A stretch of DNA of 17,990 nt from Gemmatimonadota bacterium (GCA_028287225.1 JAQBPZ010000150.1:1-17990), one strand, 5' to 3'. Counted from the stretch's first letter, positions 7,276 to 15,085 are shown. Notes: a model not told the origin generated them from the letters alone. Numbers and translations are program-made.

Positions 7276-8550
7276 ATGCGCCGACTCTACAGGAACCTCA
7301 CCTTCCAGGTTCTCACCGCCATCACCCTGGGCGTCCTCCTCGGCCTCTTCGCGCCCGGTGCGGGGCGCGCGATGAAGCCCCTCGGCGACACCTTCGTGAA
7401 CCTGGTCAAGATGGTGATCGCGCCGGTCATCTTCCTCACCATCGTGCTCGGGGTCGCCACCATGCGCGACCTGCGCAAGGTGGGGCGCGTGGGGGGCAAG
7501 GCGCTGCTCTACTTCGAGCTGGTGACCACCCTCGCCCTCGCCATCGGGCTGGTCATCGTGAACGTGACGAAGCCCGGCGCGGGGCTCGACGTGAGCGCCC
7601 TCGCGAAAGGGGACGTGTCGAAGTACACCCAGCAGGGTGAAGCCATGACCTTCACGGACTTCGCCACGCACATCGTCCCCTCCAGCGCGGTCGACGCATT
7701 CGCGAAGGGCGACGTGCTGCAGGTGGTCTTCTTCGCCGTGTTGTTCGGGGTGGCGCTCGCCTCGCTGGGCGACAGCGGCGCATCGCTCACCGCCATGCTC
7801 GAGCGGCTGAGCCAGGTGATGTTCAGGATCGTGAGCATCGTGATGAAGGTGGCGCCCATCGGGGCGTTCGGCGCCATGGCCTACACGGTGGGCACCTTCG
7901 GCGTGAAGAGCCTGCTCCCGCTCGGCCGGCTCATGCTCGACGTCTACGCCGCGATGGCGCTCTTCATCTTCGTGGTGCTCAACCTGATCCTGCGCGCCTA
8001 CGGGTTCTCGCTCTGGGAGTACCTGAAGTTCATCCGCGAGGAGATTCTGGTGGTGCTCGGGACCTCGTCCAGCGAGGCGGCGCTGCCATTGATGATCGAC
8101 AAGATGGAGCGCTACGGCTGCGCCCGCACCGTCGTGGGCCTCGTCATCCCCGCGGGCTACTCCTTCAATCTCGACGGCACCTCGATCTACCTCTCCATGG
8201 CGACGCTGTTCATCGCCCAGGCGTTCGGGGTGCACCTCGACCTCATGCAGCAGTTGAGCGTCCTCGGCGTGCTGATGCTCACGTCGAAGGGCGCCGCCGG
8301 CGTCACGGGATCGGGGTTCATCGTGCTCGCGAGCACGCTCTCCGCCATGCGCGTGGTGCCCGTGGAGGGCGTCGCCATCCTGCTCGGCGTCGACCGCTTC
8401 ATGAGCGAGGCGCGGGCGATCACGAACCTGATCGGCAACGGCGTCGCGACCCTCGTGGTGGCCCGAAGCGAGAACGCCTTCGACGACACGGCGCGTGCCG
8501 CGGCGGTCGTCGCGCTGCGCGCGGAGCGCCTGGCGGGTACGGCGGTGTGA
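7276..8550 (+). CDS. dctA: DctA, C4-dicarboxylate:cation symporter
   Basis: This inner-membrane carrier of the DAACS family imports succinate, fumarate and malate (family knowledge). It has 424 residues, close to E. coli DctA at 428. Diagnostic blocks include VNLVKMVIAPVIFLTIVLGV near the N-terminus and the serine-rich re-entrant loop GTSSSEAALPLMIDKMERYG, with Ser264-Glu267. VIPAGYSFNLDGTSIYLSMA contains Tyr295, Asn298 and Asp300, followed by SKGAAGVTGSGFIVLASTLS and DRFMSEARAITNLIGNGVAT. The last three match DactA-type carriers of dicarboxylates better than glutamate carriers of the same fold. The ATG at 7276 is chosen because RRLYRNLTFQVL is the usual family start. An in-frame GTG at 7207 would add a Pro-rich stretch, and no Shine-Dalgarno is visible. 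There is no DctB/DctD regulator pair in view. It may support use of fumarate from tyrosine breakdown, which is inferred. Confidence 0.93.
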   Translation: MRRLYRNLTFQVLTAITLGVLLGLFAPGAGRAMKPLGDTFVNLVKMVIAPVIFLTIVLGVATMRDLRKVGRVGGKALLYFELVTTLALAIGLVIVNVTKPGAGLDVSALAKGDVSKYTQQGEAMTFTDFATHIVPSSAVDAFAKGDVLQVVFFAVLFGVALASLGDSGASLTAMLERLSQVMFRIVSIVMKVAPIGAFGAMAYTVGTFGVKSLLPLGRLMLDVYAAMALFIFVVLNLILRAYGFSLWEYLKFIREEILVVLGTSSSEAALPLMIDKMERYGCARTVVGLVIPAGYSFNLDGTSIYLSMATLFIAQAFGVHLDLMQQLSVLGVLMLTSKGAAGVTGSGFIVLASTLSAMRVVPVEGVAILLGVDRFMSEARAITNLIGNGVATLVVARSENAFDDTARAAAVVALRAERLAGTAV

Positions 8551-8595
8551 TGACGTTCGGCCCGCGCGCCCGCGTGACCCTCCCTGCATGAAACA

Positions 8596-8620
8596 GTGTC
8601 CCGAGCCTGCCGTAGGACAC
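8596..8620. other. Inverted repeat between dctA and the Yip1-family gene
   Basis: GTGTCC 8596-8601 and GGACAC 8615-8620 are perfect arms around a 13-base loop, in the 100-base gap after dctA and 30 bases before the next start. It could be a weak terminator for dctA or an operator for the downstream gene; the sequence does not decide. Confidence 0.3.
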
Positions 8621-8650
8621 GGTGACGACCCCTTCACCCCTGGACACCCC

Positions 8651-9412
8651 ATGAGCGACCAGCCCATTCGCGAATATGCCCCCGCCGGCGCCAGCGAGGC
8701 GGGCGCCACGACCACCGCCCCGAGCTCGGCGTCACGGTGGGAAGATTTCATCGACATCTTCTACGCCCCATCCACCGTGTTCGCGCGCCGGGCCGGCTCC
8801 GGCTTCGGCATCCCCATGCTCGTGGTGACCCTGGCGCTGGCGGCGGTCGGGCTGGCGACGTTCAACGCGATGTCGCCGATCATGGATGCGGAGTTCGCCC
8901 GCGGCGCCGCGTCCGCCACGAAGAAGGGGGTGACCGCCGAGCAGATGCAGTCCATGCGCGCCATCGGCGAGAAGGTCGCGCGCGTCATGATCGTCATCAT
9001 CTGGCCGGTGATGATCTTCCTCACGGGCGTGGTGCTCTGGGTCTGCGGCAAGCTGGTGGGCGCCCGGCAGACGGTCGGTGCCGCGGTCATGGTGGCGGCC
9101 TATGCCAACGTGCCTCGCATCGTGGGCGCCGTGCTCGCGGGCCTGCAGGCCCTCCTGATCGACCCGGCGCGGCTCGACAGCCGATACGCGGTCACGCTCA
9201 GCGCAGCCCGCCTCCTGGATCGCGATGCGGTGTCACCGGTGCTGTATGCCCTGGCCGGTCGTCTGGATCTCTTCACCCTCTGGGCGACGGTTCTCCTGGC
9301 GGTCGGGCTCGCCGTCGCGGGACGCATCCCGCGCGGCCGGGCGGCGCTGGCCGCGGGCCTCGTGTGGGTCCTCGGCAGTCTGCCGGACATCAGCGCGGCG
9401 TTCCGCCAGTAG
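8651..9412 (+). CDS. Yip1-family integral membrane protein
   Basis: The product has 253 residues. A polar, Ala/Thr-rich N-terminus (1-30) is followed by WEDFIDIFYAPSTVFARRA (30-48), a short amphipathic segment that begins many bacterial Yip1-domain proteins. About five hydrophobic segments follow, near residues 53-72, 110-132, 141-170, 204-223 and 231-245. YANVPRIVGAVLAGLQ in the middle is also typical of the family. The bacterial members have no established function. A soluble stretch rich in charged residues (78-108) separates the first two segments. The ATG at 8651 is the natural start for this text, but no Shine-Dalgarno precedes it. Same direction as dctA with a 100-base gap. It ends 16 bases before a strong hairpin. 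Family call good, role unknown. Confidence 0.75.
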   Translation: MSDQPIREYAPAGASEAGATTTAPSSASRWEDFIDIFYAPSTVFARRAGSGFGIPMLVVTLALAAVGLATFNAMSPIMDAEFARGAASATKKGVTAEQMQSMRAIGEKVARVMIVIIWPVMIFLTGVVLWVCGKLVGARQTVGAAVMVAAYANVPRIVGAVLAGLQALLIDPARLDSRYAVTLSAARLLDRDAVSPVLYALAGRLDLFTLWATVLLAVGLAVAGRIPRGRAALAAGLVWVLGSLPDISAAFRQ

Positions 9413-9428
9413 CCGCTGGCAGACCGGT

Positions 9429-9464
9429 GACGAGGGGCCGCGGCGAATGCCGCGGCCCCTCGTC
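9429..9464. terminator. Perfect 16-bp hairpin, bidirectional terminator candidate
   Basis: Left arm 9429-9444 (GACGAGGGGCCGCGGC) and right arm 9449-9464 are exact reverse complements around the loop GAAT. The hairpin sits between the convergent Yip1-family gene (stop at 9412) and the small Cys/His protein gene (stop at 9534), so it could serve both. There is no T-run on either side, as is common in GC-rich genomes. Confidence 0.75.
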
Positions 9465-9533
9465 GCCTTCACGGTACCGGAGTGTCAAGTTCCCGGTCAG
9501 GTCGCGCTCCACCGTGCTGAGCGGCCCGGCGCC

Positions 9534-9749
9534 TCAGCGCGGCGTGTCGTCCGGCGACGCCGGTTGCTCCCTCGACCGCTCGGCGGGGCAGGGGCCCCGG
9601 TGTACCACGCGCTGCACGTGCACGCGCACGTCGGCGTCCTCGAACCGCTCCACCCGCTGGCCACACCGGTGACAGTGCGGGAACAGCGCGAAGGTGTCGC
9701 GGGCGATCTGCTGCAGCACGGGGTCGTCTGGACGGCCCGAGAGGGGCAT
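9534..9749 (-). CDS. Small Cys/His protein, possible zinc ribbon, 71 aa
   Basis: The product has 71 residues. Residues 1-23 look helical (DPVLQQIARDTFALF). Then HCHRCGQRVERFED follows, with Cys26-x2-Cys29, and later VVHRGPCP with His50-x3-Cys54. Together these give a plausible CCHC metal site (C-x2-C-x20-H-x3-C). The C-terminal tail is polar and Pro-rich. I do not recognise a named family. The start at 9749 is supported by CGGAG, 6 bases before the ATG on the minus strand. The frame is open further upstream, to about 9875, but that part is Arg-rich and unconvincing. Codon positions are less diagnostic in so short a gene, so a chance frame cannot be excluded. It is convergent with the Yip1-family gene across the 16-bp hairpin and has no obvious partner. 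Confidence 0.5.
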   Translation of the reverse strand: MPLSGRPDDPVLQQIARDTFALFPHCHRCGQRVERFEDADVRVHVQRVVHRGPCPAERSREQPASPDDTPR

Positions 9750-9774
9750 GGCGCGCTCCGGAAGTTGCGTCGGA

Positions 9775-9789
9775 CCCATCCGGGATGGG
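9775..9789. promoter_or_regulatory. 15-base palindrome upstream of the small Cys/His gene
   Basis: CCCATCC 9775-9781 and GGATGGG 9783-9789 are perfect arms around a single G. It is centred about 33 bases upstream of the start of the minus-strand gene at 9749, a position suited to an operator or to a structured leader. The palindrome itself is seen; the role is inferred. Confidence 0.35.
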
Positions 9790-10162
9790 CCATCATGTCG
9801 TATCGCTGGGATGGACGATAATCGAGGCGAGCGGGTTCCGCGCCGAGGCAGGGTGGTAACGGTGACGCGTGTCACTGGCTGGAACGCGGCTCCTTCACAG
9901 GTTTACTACCATCGCGGCGTGACTCGGAGCGGCCATTGATGGTCGATACGATGATTGGCGGTCCGAAATCGTGCGTCTGGATCGTTCCGGCGTATCCGTT
10001 GCGTAGCCAGCTCGTGCTGTGCGGTCGCTTCGCTCGGGCTCGCCGCCTCGTGGGAATGCTGCGTGCTCCCGTACCACCGTACCTGTCAGTCCAGTTGCGA
10101 CCGTCGCGCTCGCCGAGCCGCGGGATGCCGCACCTACCCTCGTTCGTCACGGTACGAATCAG
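9790..10162. other. Gap without a supported gene, before the M30-like lipoprotein
   Basis: About 370 bases separate the palindrome from the protease start. Base composition is less GC-rich than in the coding neighbours, with AT-richer patches around 9812-9825 and 9895-9975. Every frame through it gives Arg/Ser/Pro-rich text without a recognisable motif. It probably carries the promoters of the two divergent genes. I could not pick a reliable -35/-10 pair, and I see no strong inverted repeat or RNA-gene signature. Confidence 0.4.
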
Positions 10163-12199
10163 ATGACGCATCGCCATTATCGCGCGGCCACGGCCGCCGC
10201 CCTGTTCGCGCTCGCCTGCGGTGGCGACTCCACCGGCCCCAAGGTGACGCCCACCACGATCACGACCACCACGTCGCCGACCGGCACCGCCCTCATCGGG
10301 TCGTCGGCGGGCATCTTCGCCGTGAAGGTGACGGACGCGTCCGCGGCGCCACTCAACGGCGTCGTCGTGACCTTCGCCGCCACGGGAAGCGGCAGCGTGT
10401 CGCCGACGGTGGACACCACCGACGTGAACGGCCTCGCGCAGACCGGGGTGACCGCCAGCAGCACGCCGGGCACCCTCACGGTGACCGCCACCGTGTCGGG
10501 GAGCACCCTGCGCGCGGATGCCTCCGTCACAGTGCTGCCGCAGCCGTCCCCCGCGCCCTGCGCGGCGCCGGCCGTCGGCGCGGTGAGCTCGTACCAGAAC
10601 TTCACCAGCCTGTGCTTCGATGCACCGGCCGGCGGCGCCGACTACACTCTCATCGCCTACAACACGGACACGGGCACGACGCTCTCCACGAGCATCAGCG
10701 CCTCGGGCGTCGCCACCCCGCCCGCCGCGAACCTGATCTCGCCGTCCCTGTCGCTCACCGCTCGCGGCGTGGCATCGGGTGCCGCCGCGCTCGTGCCGGA
10801 CCTGGAGTTCCACGCGCGGCTGCGCAGCCAGGCCCAGCGCCTCACGAGCCTCGTCCCGGCCGCGCGGGCGTGGCAGCGCACCGCCATCCTGCCCGGCGCC
10901 GGAACCTCCTCCACGCTGTCGCCCTCCGGTGCCTCGCACAGCACCATCCCGAGCAACCCGAAGGTCGGTGACCTCCTGAGCGTGAACGTCGACGTGAAGG
11001 GTGACTGCACCACGAAGGACTTCCGCACGGTGCGTGTCGAGGCCATCGGCACCCGCTCCATCGTCATGGCCGACACCGCGAACCCGTCCGGGGGCTTCAC
11101 CACGGCGGACTACCAGCGCTTCTCCGCGCGCTTCGACACCCTCGTGTTTCCGCTGGACAGCGCCGCGTTCGGCGCGCCCACCGACATCGACAAGAACGGC
11201 AAGGTGGGCATCCTGTTCACGCGCGCGGTGAACGAGTACACCACGGCCAACAGCAGCTCCTACGTCGCCGGCTTCTTCGCCGACCGCGACCTCTTCCCGC
11301 GCGTCGCGACCAGCCGCCTCGAGGCGTGCGCCACGAGCAACGAGACGGAGCTCTTCTACATGCTGGCCCCCGACCCGAACGGGACCATCAACGGCAACGT
11401 CCGTCCGACGGCGCTCATCAGCGGCTTCACCACCGGCACCATCGCCCACGAGTTCCAGCACCTGATCAACGCGGGGCGACGCCTGTACGTGAACACCAGC
11501 GCGGACTTTCCGGAGACGACCTGGCTGAACGAGGGCCTCAGCCACATCGCGGAGGAGCTGCTCTACTACCGCGAGAGCGGGCGGGCGCCGCGGCAGAACC
11601 TGACCGACGCGAACATCCGGCTGGAGTCGCCCGAGAACTACCAGTTCTGGAAGGACCAGCAGTCGCAGAACTTCTCGCGCTTCTCCAGCTACCTGAGCAA
11701 CCCGGCCAGCAGCTCGCCGCGCGGGGTGGACAACAGCGACGACCAGCTCTCCACTCGCGGCGCCGCCTGGTCCTTCCTCCGGTACTCGGCCGACCGGCTC
11801 GCGACCTCGGACGGACAGATCTGGTTCCGGATGGTCAACTCCCTCACCACCGGGCTCGGAACGCTGCGCTCGGCCTTCGGGACCGATCCGCTGCCCCTGC
11901 TGCGCGACTACACGGTGGCCAACTACCTCGACGACCTCGGCATCAACGGCGAGGCGCAGTACCAGCATCCCAGCTGGAACTACCGGGACATCTTCACCAA
12001 GACATTCACCGCCGGCGTGTACCCCCTGAAGGTGACGGGGCTGGCCAGTGGTGCGTCTGTGCAGGTAAGCGTGCGTCGCAACTCGGCGGGCTACTATCGC
12101 CTCGCGATCCCGGCGAACGGGCAGGCGGTGATCAACCTCACCACGGCCGGCGCGACCCCCCCGGCGGCGCTGCAGTTCCTCGCGATTCGCACCAGGTAG
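10163..12199 (+). CDS. Lipoprotein with Big-1-like domain and M30 (hyicolysin)-like metalloprotease domain
   Basis: The product has 678 residues. Residues 1-19 form a lipoprotein signal with ALAC, Cys19 being followed by GGDSTGP. Residues about 30-125 look like a bacterial Ig-like (Big-1) domain: KVTDASAAPLNGVVVTFAA, then TDVNGLAQTGVT. The remainder resembles the M30 peptidase family. TIAHEFQHLINAGRR carries the zinc motif HEFQH (429-433), and TWLNEGLSHIAEEL gives the likely third ligand, Glu457. Asp-rich DIDKNGKVGILFT (about 350-362) lies ahead of it. The protein is probably anchored to the outer membrane and hydrolyses proteins or peptides outside the cytoplasm. This start sits directly before the signal peptide; the frame is open 48 codons upstream, but with unlikely text. 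It is followed by a hairpin and then a TonB receptor gene on the same strand, so a digestion-uptake pairing is possible. Confidence 0.82.
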   Translation: MTHRHYRAATAAALFALACGGDSTGPKVTPTTITTTTSPTGTALIGSSAGIFAVKVTDASAAPLNGVVVTFAATGSGSVSPTVDTTDVNGLAQTGVTASSTPGTLTVTATVSGSTLRADASVTVLPQPSPAPCAAPAVGAVSSYQNFTSLCFDAPAGGADYTLIAYNTDTGTTLSTSISASGVATPPAANLISPSLSLTARGVASGAAALVPDLEFHARLRSQAQRLTSLVPAARAWQRTAILPGAGTSSTLSPSGASHSTIPSNPKVGDLLSVNVDVKGDCTTKDFRTVRVEAIGTRSIVMADTANPSGGFTTADYQRFSARFDTLVFPLDSAAFGAPTDIDKNGKVGILFTRAVNEYTTANSSSYVAGFFADRDLFPRVATSRLEACATSNETELFYMLAPDPNGTINGNVRPTALISGFTTGTIAHEFQHLINAGRRLYVNTSADFPETTWLNEGLSHIAEELLYYRESGRAPRQNLTDANIRLESPENYQFWKDQQSQNFSRFSSYLSNPASSSPRGVDNSDDQLSTRGAAWSFLRYSADRLATSDGQIWFRMVNSLTTGLGTLRSAFGTDPLPLLRDYTVANYLDDLGINGEAQYQHPSWNYRDIFTKTFTAGVYPLKVTGLASGASVQVSVRRNSAGYYRLAIPANGQAVINLTTAGATPPAALQFLAIRTR

Positions 12200-12214
12200 C
12201 GTTCCCGAGCAGGT

Positions 12215-12244
12215 GACGGGGCCGGCCTGGTGGCCGGCCCCGTC
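12215..12244. terminator. Perfect 13-bp hairpin after the M30-like gene
   Basis: GACGGGGCCGGCC (12215-12227) and its exact reverse complement (12232-12244) enclose the loop TGGT, starting 16 bases after the stop codon at 12199. Position and stability suit a terminator; no T-run follows. The outer sequence GACGGGGCCG resembles the hairpin at 9429-9464. Confidence 0.75.
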
Positions 12245-12263
12245 GTGCGTCCGGGAGCCGCCC

Positions 12264-12314
12264 ATGGCGAAACGGGCTCGGCAGTCGGTAGTGTACGTCG
12301 CAGTCCCGCAGTGA
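12264..12314 (+). CDS. Possible 16-residue leader peptide ahead of the TonB receptor gene
   Basis: An ATG at 12264 with GGGAG 7 bases before it opens a frame for MAKRARQSVVYVAVPQ and stops with TGA at 12312-12314. A hairpin starts at the very next base. The peptide is basic and valine-rich (four Val codons) with no family resemblance. The arrangement of ribosome site, short frame, hairpin, then main gene is like an attenuation leader, but a frame this short can occur by chance. Confidence 0.25.
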   Translation: MAKRARQSVVYVAVPQ

Positions 12315-12337
12315 CGGGCCGCGCATTTCGCGGCCCG
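12315..12337. terminator. 9-bp hairpin just upstream of the TonB receptor start
   Basis: CGGGCCGCG 12315-12323 and CGCGGCCCG 12329-12337 are exact arms around CATTT. It lies 26 bases before the receptor ATG at 12364 and directly after the stop of the possible leader frame. It could be a terminator/attenuator, or block the ribosome site (GGAG at 12353-12356). No T-run is present, so termination is uncertain. Confidence 0.45.
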
Positions 12338-12363
12338 GGATGGACCTTCCTCGGAGTCGCTGC

Positions 12364-14943
12364 ATGACAATCTGGTTCGCTGGACCCGGCCGCGTGCGCC
12401 TCGGCGCCGCCGCCCTTGCCCTGTTGTGCCCGCTCGCCCTCTCTGCGCAGCGGCAGAACGGGGTGCTCATCGGGCGCGTGCTGTCGGGCGACGTCGCCGT
12501 GCCCGGCGCGGCCATCGTCGTCAGCGGGGGAGGCGTGACCGTCGCCCGCGTGGATGGCCGCTTTCGCATGAGCCTTCCGGCGGGACGCTACGAAGTCCGC
12601 GCCCAGCGCATCGGCTACACCTCCGCGCGCGACACCGTCACGGTGGCGGGTGGCCAGACCGCGTCGGCGAACTTCCGCCTGGACCGCGCCCTGTCGTCGC
12701 TCGAGTCGGTCGCCAGCGTCAGCAGCCGGGTCTTCGAGCGGCGCGTGATCGACTCGCCCTCGCCGGTAGACGTGATCCCGGGGCTGGAGCTGCGCGCCAC
12801 GGGCCGCACCGAGACGAGCGGCATGCTCCAGGCGGTGGCGCCGAGCGTCACGGCACCGCGCGCCTCGGTGGCCGAGGGGAGCGACCTCGTGCATCCGGTC
12901 ACGATGCGTGGCATGGGACCCGACCAGGTGCTGGTGCTGGTCAATGGACGGCGGCGCCACACCAGCGCGCTGCTGAACGTGAACGGCTCCACCGGGCGCG
13001 GGTCCACCGGCGTGGATCTGGACGCGATCCCGGCCAGCATGATCGACCACGTCGAGGTGCTCCGTGAAGGCGCCGCGGCGCAGTACGGCGGCGAGGCCGT
13101 GGCCGGCGTGATCAACGTGGTGCTCAAGAGCGGAGTGCACGGCGACGCCACCAGCACGGTGGGCGGCAACGTCACGACGTACAATCGTGACGCGGGCGCA
13201 TCCGGCGGTGTGGCGGGCGAGCGCAGTGTGCGCGACGGCCGCTCGGTGCAGGCCTCCATCGACAAGGGCGTCGTCTTCGGCGAGCGGGGCTTCCTGCACG
13301 GCGACTTCGAGCTGCGGACGCACGAGTACACCAACCGTGCGCTTCCGGATGCCTCCTCCGCGCGGCCGACGGAGGTCACGGCACGCGCCGGGGACCCCAC
13401 GCGCCGCGACATGGCGCTCTACCTGAACGGCGGCAACCGCCTCGCCAACGGCGTGGAGCTGTATGGCAACCTGGGCGGCGCACGTCGCACGCTCGACGCC
13501 GCGGCCGCCTTCCGGCCCGTGGGCTCCCCGTCCCAGGGGCTGCCCTCGTCGACGGGGTTCCTCCCGATCATTCACCCGACCATCGGCGACTACGCGGGCA
13601 CGCTTGGCCTGCGGGGCACGATGGAAGACTGGCGCTGGGACCTGAGCTCCACCTACGGCCGCAACCTGGTGGACTACGAGGTCCATCACCAGCAGCCGGC
13701 GGGCGGATCGGCCACCTCGTTCGATCCGGGCAGCCTCCACTTCGGCCAGTCGACGACGAACCTCGATCTCTCCCGCACCTACGACTACTTCAACGAGCTG
13801 CGCCTCGCCGCCGGCGCGGAGCTGCGCAACGAGTCGTATGGCATCCGGAGCGGCACGGGCTCGCTCGACATCGCCGGCTTCCCCGGCTTCGGGCCCGCGC
13901 AGGTGGTGGATCGCTCCCGCACCGCGGTCGCGGGCTATGCCGACGCCGAGGCTGAAGCCACCCCGATGCTGGTGGTGGGCGTGGCGGGGCGCGCGGAGCG
14001 GTTCAGCGACGTGGGCACGCTGGGCGCGGGAAAGCTCTCGCTCCGCTTCGAGCCCATGTCGAAGCTGGCGTTCCGGGGCTCGGTCGGGCGGAGCCAGCGC
14101 GCGCCGTCGCTCGCGCAGTCGTACTACGGCAACGTGCTCACGGACATGGGGCAGCTGCCCTATACCACCAGCGTGGTCCGGGTGGATGACCCGGCGGCCA
14201 TGGCCGCCGGCGCCACCGCGCTGCGGCCCGAGCGGGCGACGACCTTCTCGGTCGGCATCGCATCGGAGGTGAATGGGGCGTTCTCCCTCTCGGCAGACCT
14301 GTATCGCATCGACGTGGCCGATCGCGTGGTGCTGCTCCAGAGCCTGACGGATCCCACCGCCGGCTCCTCGTCGTCCCAGTTCGCCGCCAACGCGGCCGAC
14401 ACGCGGACGCAGGGCATCGATCTCGGCGCCACCTACGCCCTCCGGCTGGATCCCACACGCACCGTCCGGCTCATGGGCGGCGCGAACCTCAGCCGCACCC
14501 GCGTCCTGGCGGCGCGCAGTGTGAACGGGCTCGGGCTGGGCAACGTCGGCGTCACGCGCCTCGAGCATGGGCAGCCGAACAGCAACCTGCTGGGGTCCGC
14601 ATCGTATCAGCACGGCACCCTCGGCGCGCTGCTGCGCACGCAGCGGTTCGGCGAGGTGCGCGTGGCGGGTGGGCAGCAGCCCTCGCTGGCCGACCAGCGC
14701 TACGGCGCGCACTGGATCACCGACGCGAACCTCTCGGTCACCCTGATGCGGAAGTACACGCTCACGACGGGTGTCGACAACCTTTTCGATGCGTATCCGG
14801 ACGTCAACGCGTCGACGACCACACCGGGTAGCGGCGTGCTGATCTCGCAGCCCGTCGGCGCGGGCACCATTCCGTACAGCAACTCGTCGCCGTTCGGCTT
14901 CAACGGGCGCCACGTGTTCGGGCGGCTCTCGATCTACCTGTAG
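12364..14943 (+). CDS. TonB-dependent outer-membrane receptor with carboxypeptidase-regulatory-like N-domain
   Basis: The product has 859 residues. A signal peptide ends at about LALSA|QRQ (residue 28). Residues about 34-108 form a CarboxypepD_reg-like beta-sandwich (GRVLSGDVAVPGAAIVVSGG, then RIGYTSARDTVTV). The plug domain (about 130-255) has PVTMRGMGPDQVLVLVNGRR, GSTGVDLDAIPASMIDHVEV and LREGAAAQYGGEAVAGVINV. A 22-strand barrel region follows, including RGSVGRSQRAPSLAQSYYGN, LRPERATTFSVGIASE, TQGIDLGATY and VDNLFDAYPD. The C-terminus is RHVFGRLSIYL, with Leu in place of the usual Phe. No classic TonB box is obvious to me. The substrate is unknown: the RG.GPDQVLVL.NGRRRH plug type occurs in many receptors without a known ligand. 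An in-frame ATG at 12340 would add 8 residues; the 12364 start has GGAG 7 bases upstream and begins the signal peptide. Confidence 0.9.
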   Translation: MTIWFAGPGRVRLGAAALALLCPLALSAQRQNGVLIGRVLSGDVAVPGAAIVVSGGGVTVARVDGRFRMSLPAGRYEVRAQRIGYTSARDTVTVAGGQTASANFRLDRALSSLESVASVSSRVFERRVIDSPSPVDVIPGLELRATGRTETSGMLQAVAPSVTAPRASVAEGSDLVHPVTMRGMGPDQVLVLVNGRRRHTSALLNVNGSTGRGSTGVDLDAIPASMIDHVEVLREGAAAQYGGEAVAGVINVVLKSGVHGDATSTVGGNVTTYNRDAGASGGVAGERSVRDGRSVQASIDKGVVFGERGFLHGDFELRTHEYTNRALPDASSARPTEVTARAGDPTRRDMALYLNGGNRLANGVELYGNLGGARRTLDAAAAFRPVGSPSQGLPSSTGFLPIIHPTIGDYAGTLGLRGTMEDWRWDLSSTYGRNLVDYEVHHQQPAGGSATSFDPGSLHFGQSTTNLDLSRTYDYFNELRLAAGAELRNESYGIRSGTGSLDIAGFPGFGPAQVVDRSRTAVAGYADAEAEATPMLVVGVAGRAERFSDVGTLGAGKLSLRFEPMSKLAFRGSVGRSQRAPSLAQSYYGNVLTDMGQLPYTTSVVRVDDPAAMAAGATALRPERATTFSVGIASEVNGAFSLSADLYRIDVADRVVLLQSLTDPTAGSSSSQFAANAADTRTQGIDLGATYALRLDPTRTVRLMGGANLSRTRVLAARSVNGLGLGNVGVTRLEHGQPNSNLLGSASYQHGTLGALLRTQRFGEVRVAGGQQPSLADQRYGAHWITDANLSVTLMRKYTLTTGVDNLFDAYPDVNASTTTPGSGVLISQPVGAGTIPYSNSSPFGFNGRHVFGRLSIYL

Positions 14944-14984
14944 ACCGACCGCACGCGCTGGTCGCCCACGAGCTGGACGTCGAT

Positions 14985-15085
14985 AGCGGGAACCCCGAGT
15001 CTGGGAAGATCGAACGCGGATCCGTGAGGAGGAGGGAATCCTTCAGGATCATGCCGGTCATCTTCCGCGACTCGTCGTTCCCGCT
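14985..15085. repeat. Long imperfect foldback repeat (101 bases) between TonB receptor and acetoacetyl-CoA synthetase genes
   Basis: The arms 14985-15010 and 15060-15085 are 26 bases each and match at 22 positions as reverse complements. The mismatches fall as two 2-base internal loops, with AGCGGGAAC, CGAGTC and GGAAGAT conserved. The 49-base middle holds a further short pair, GATCC 15019-15023 with GGATC 15046-15050. It fills most of the 220-base gap (14944-15163). A separate small hairpin, GACCGG 15089-15094 with CCGGTC 15109-15114, follows. It could be a dispersed element, a terminator for the receptor gene, or a structured RNA. Confidence 0.7.

Noticed and set aside
12200..12363. Cobalamin riboswitch ahead of the TonB receptor
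   Set aside because: I looked for the conserved B12-box-like core and did not find it; the gap holds only hairpins and a short frame.
9872..12370. An 832-codon minus-strand frame antisense to the M30-like lipoprotein
   Set aside because: No domain or signal is visible and it is Arg/Gly-rich. The plus strand has a lipobox, an HEXXH motif and a coherent domain order.
12094..14913. A 939-codon minus-strand frame antisense to the TonB receptor
   Set aside because: Same GC-driven artefact; the receptor frame has clear plug and barrel motifs.
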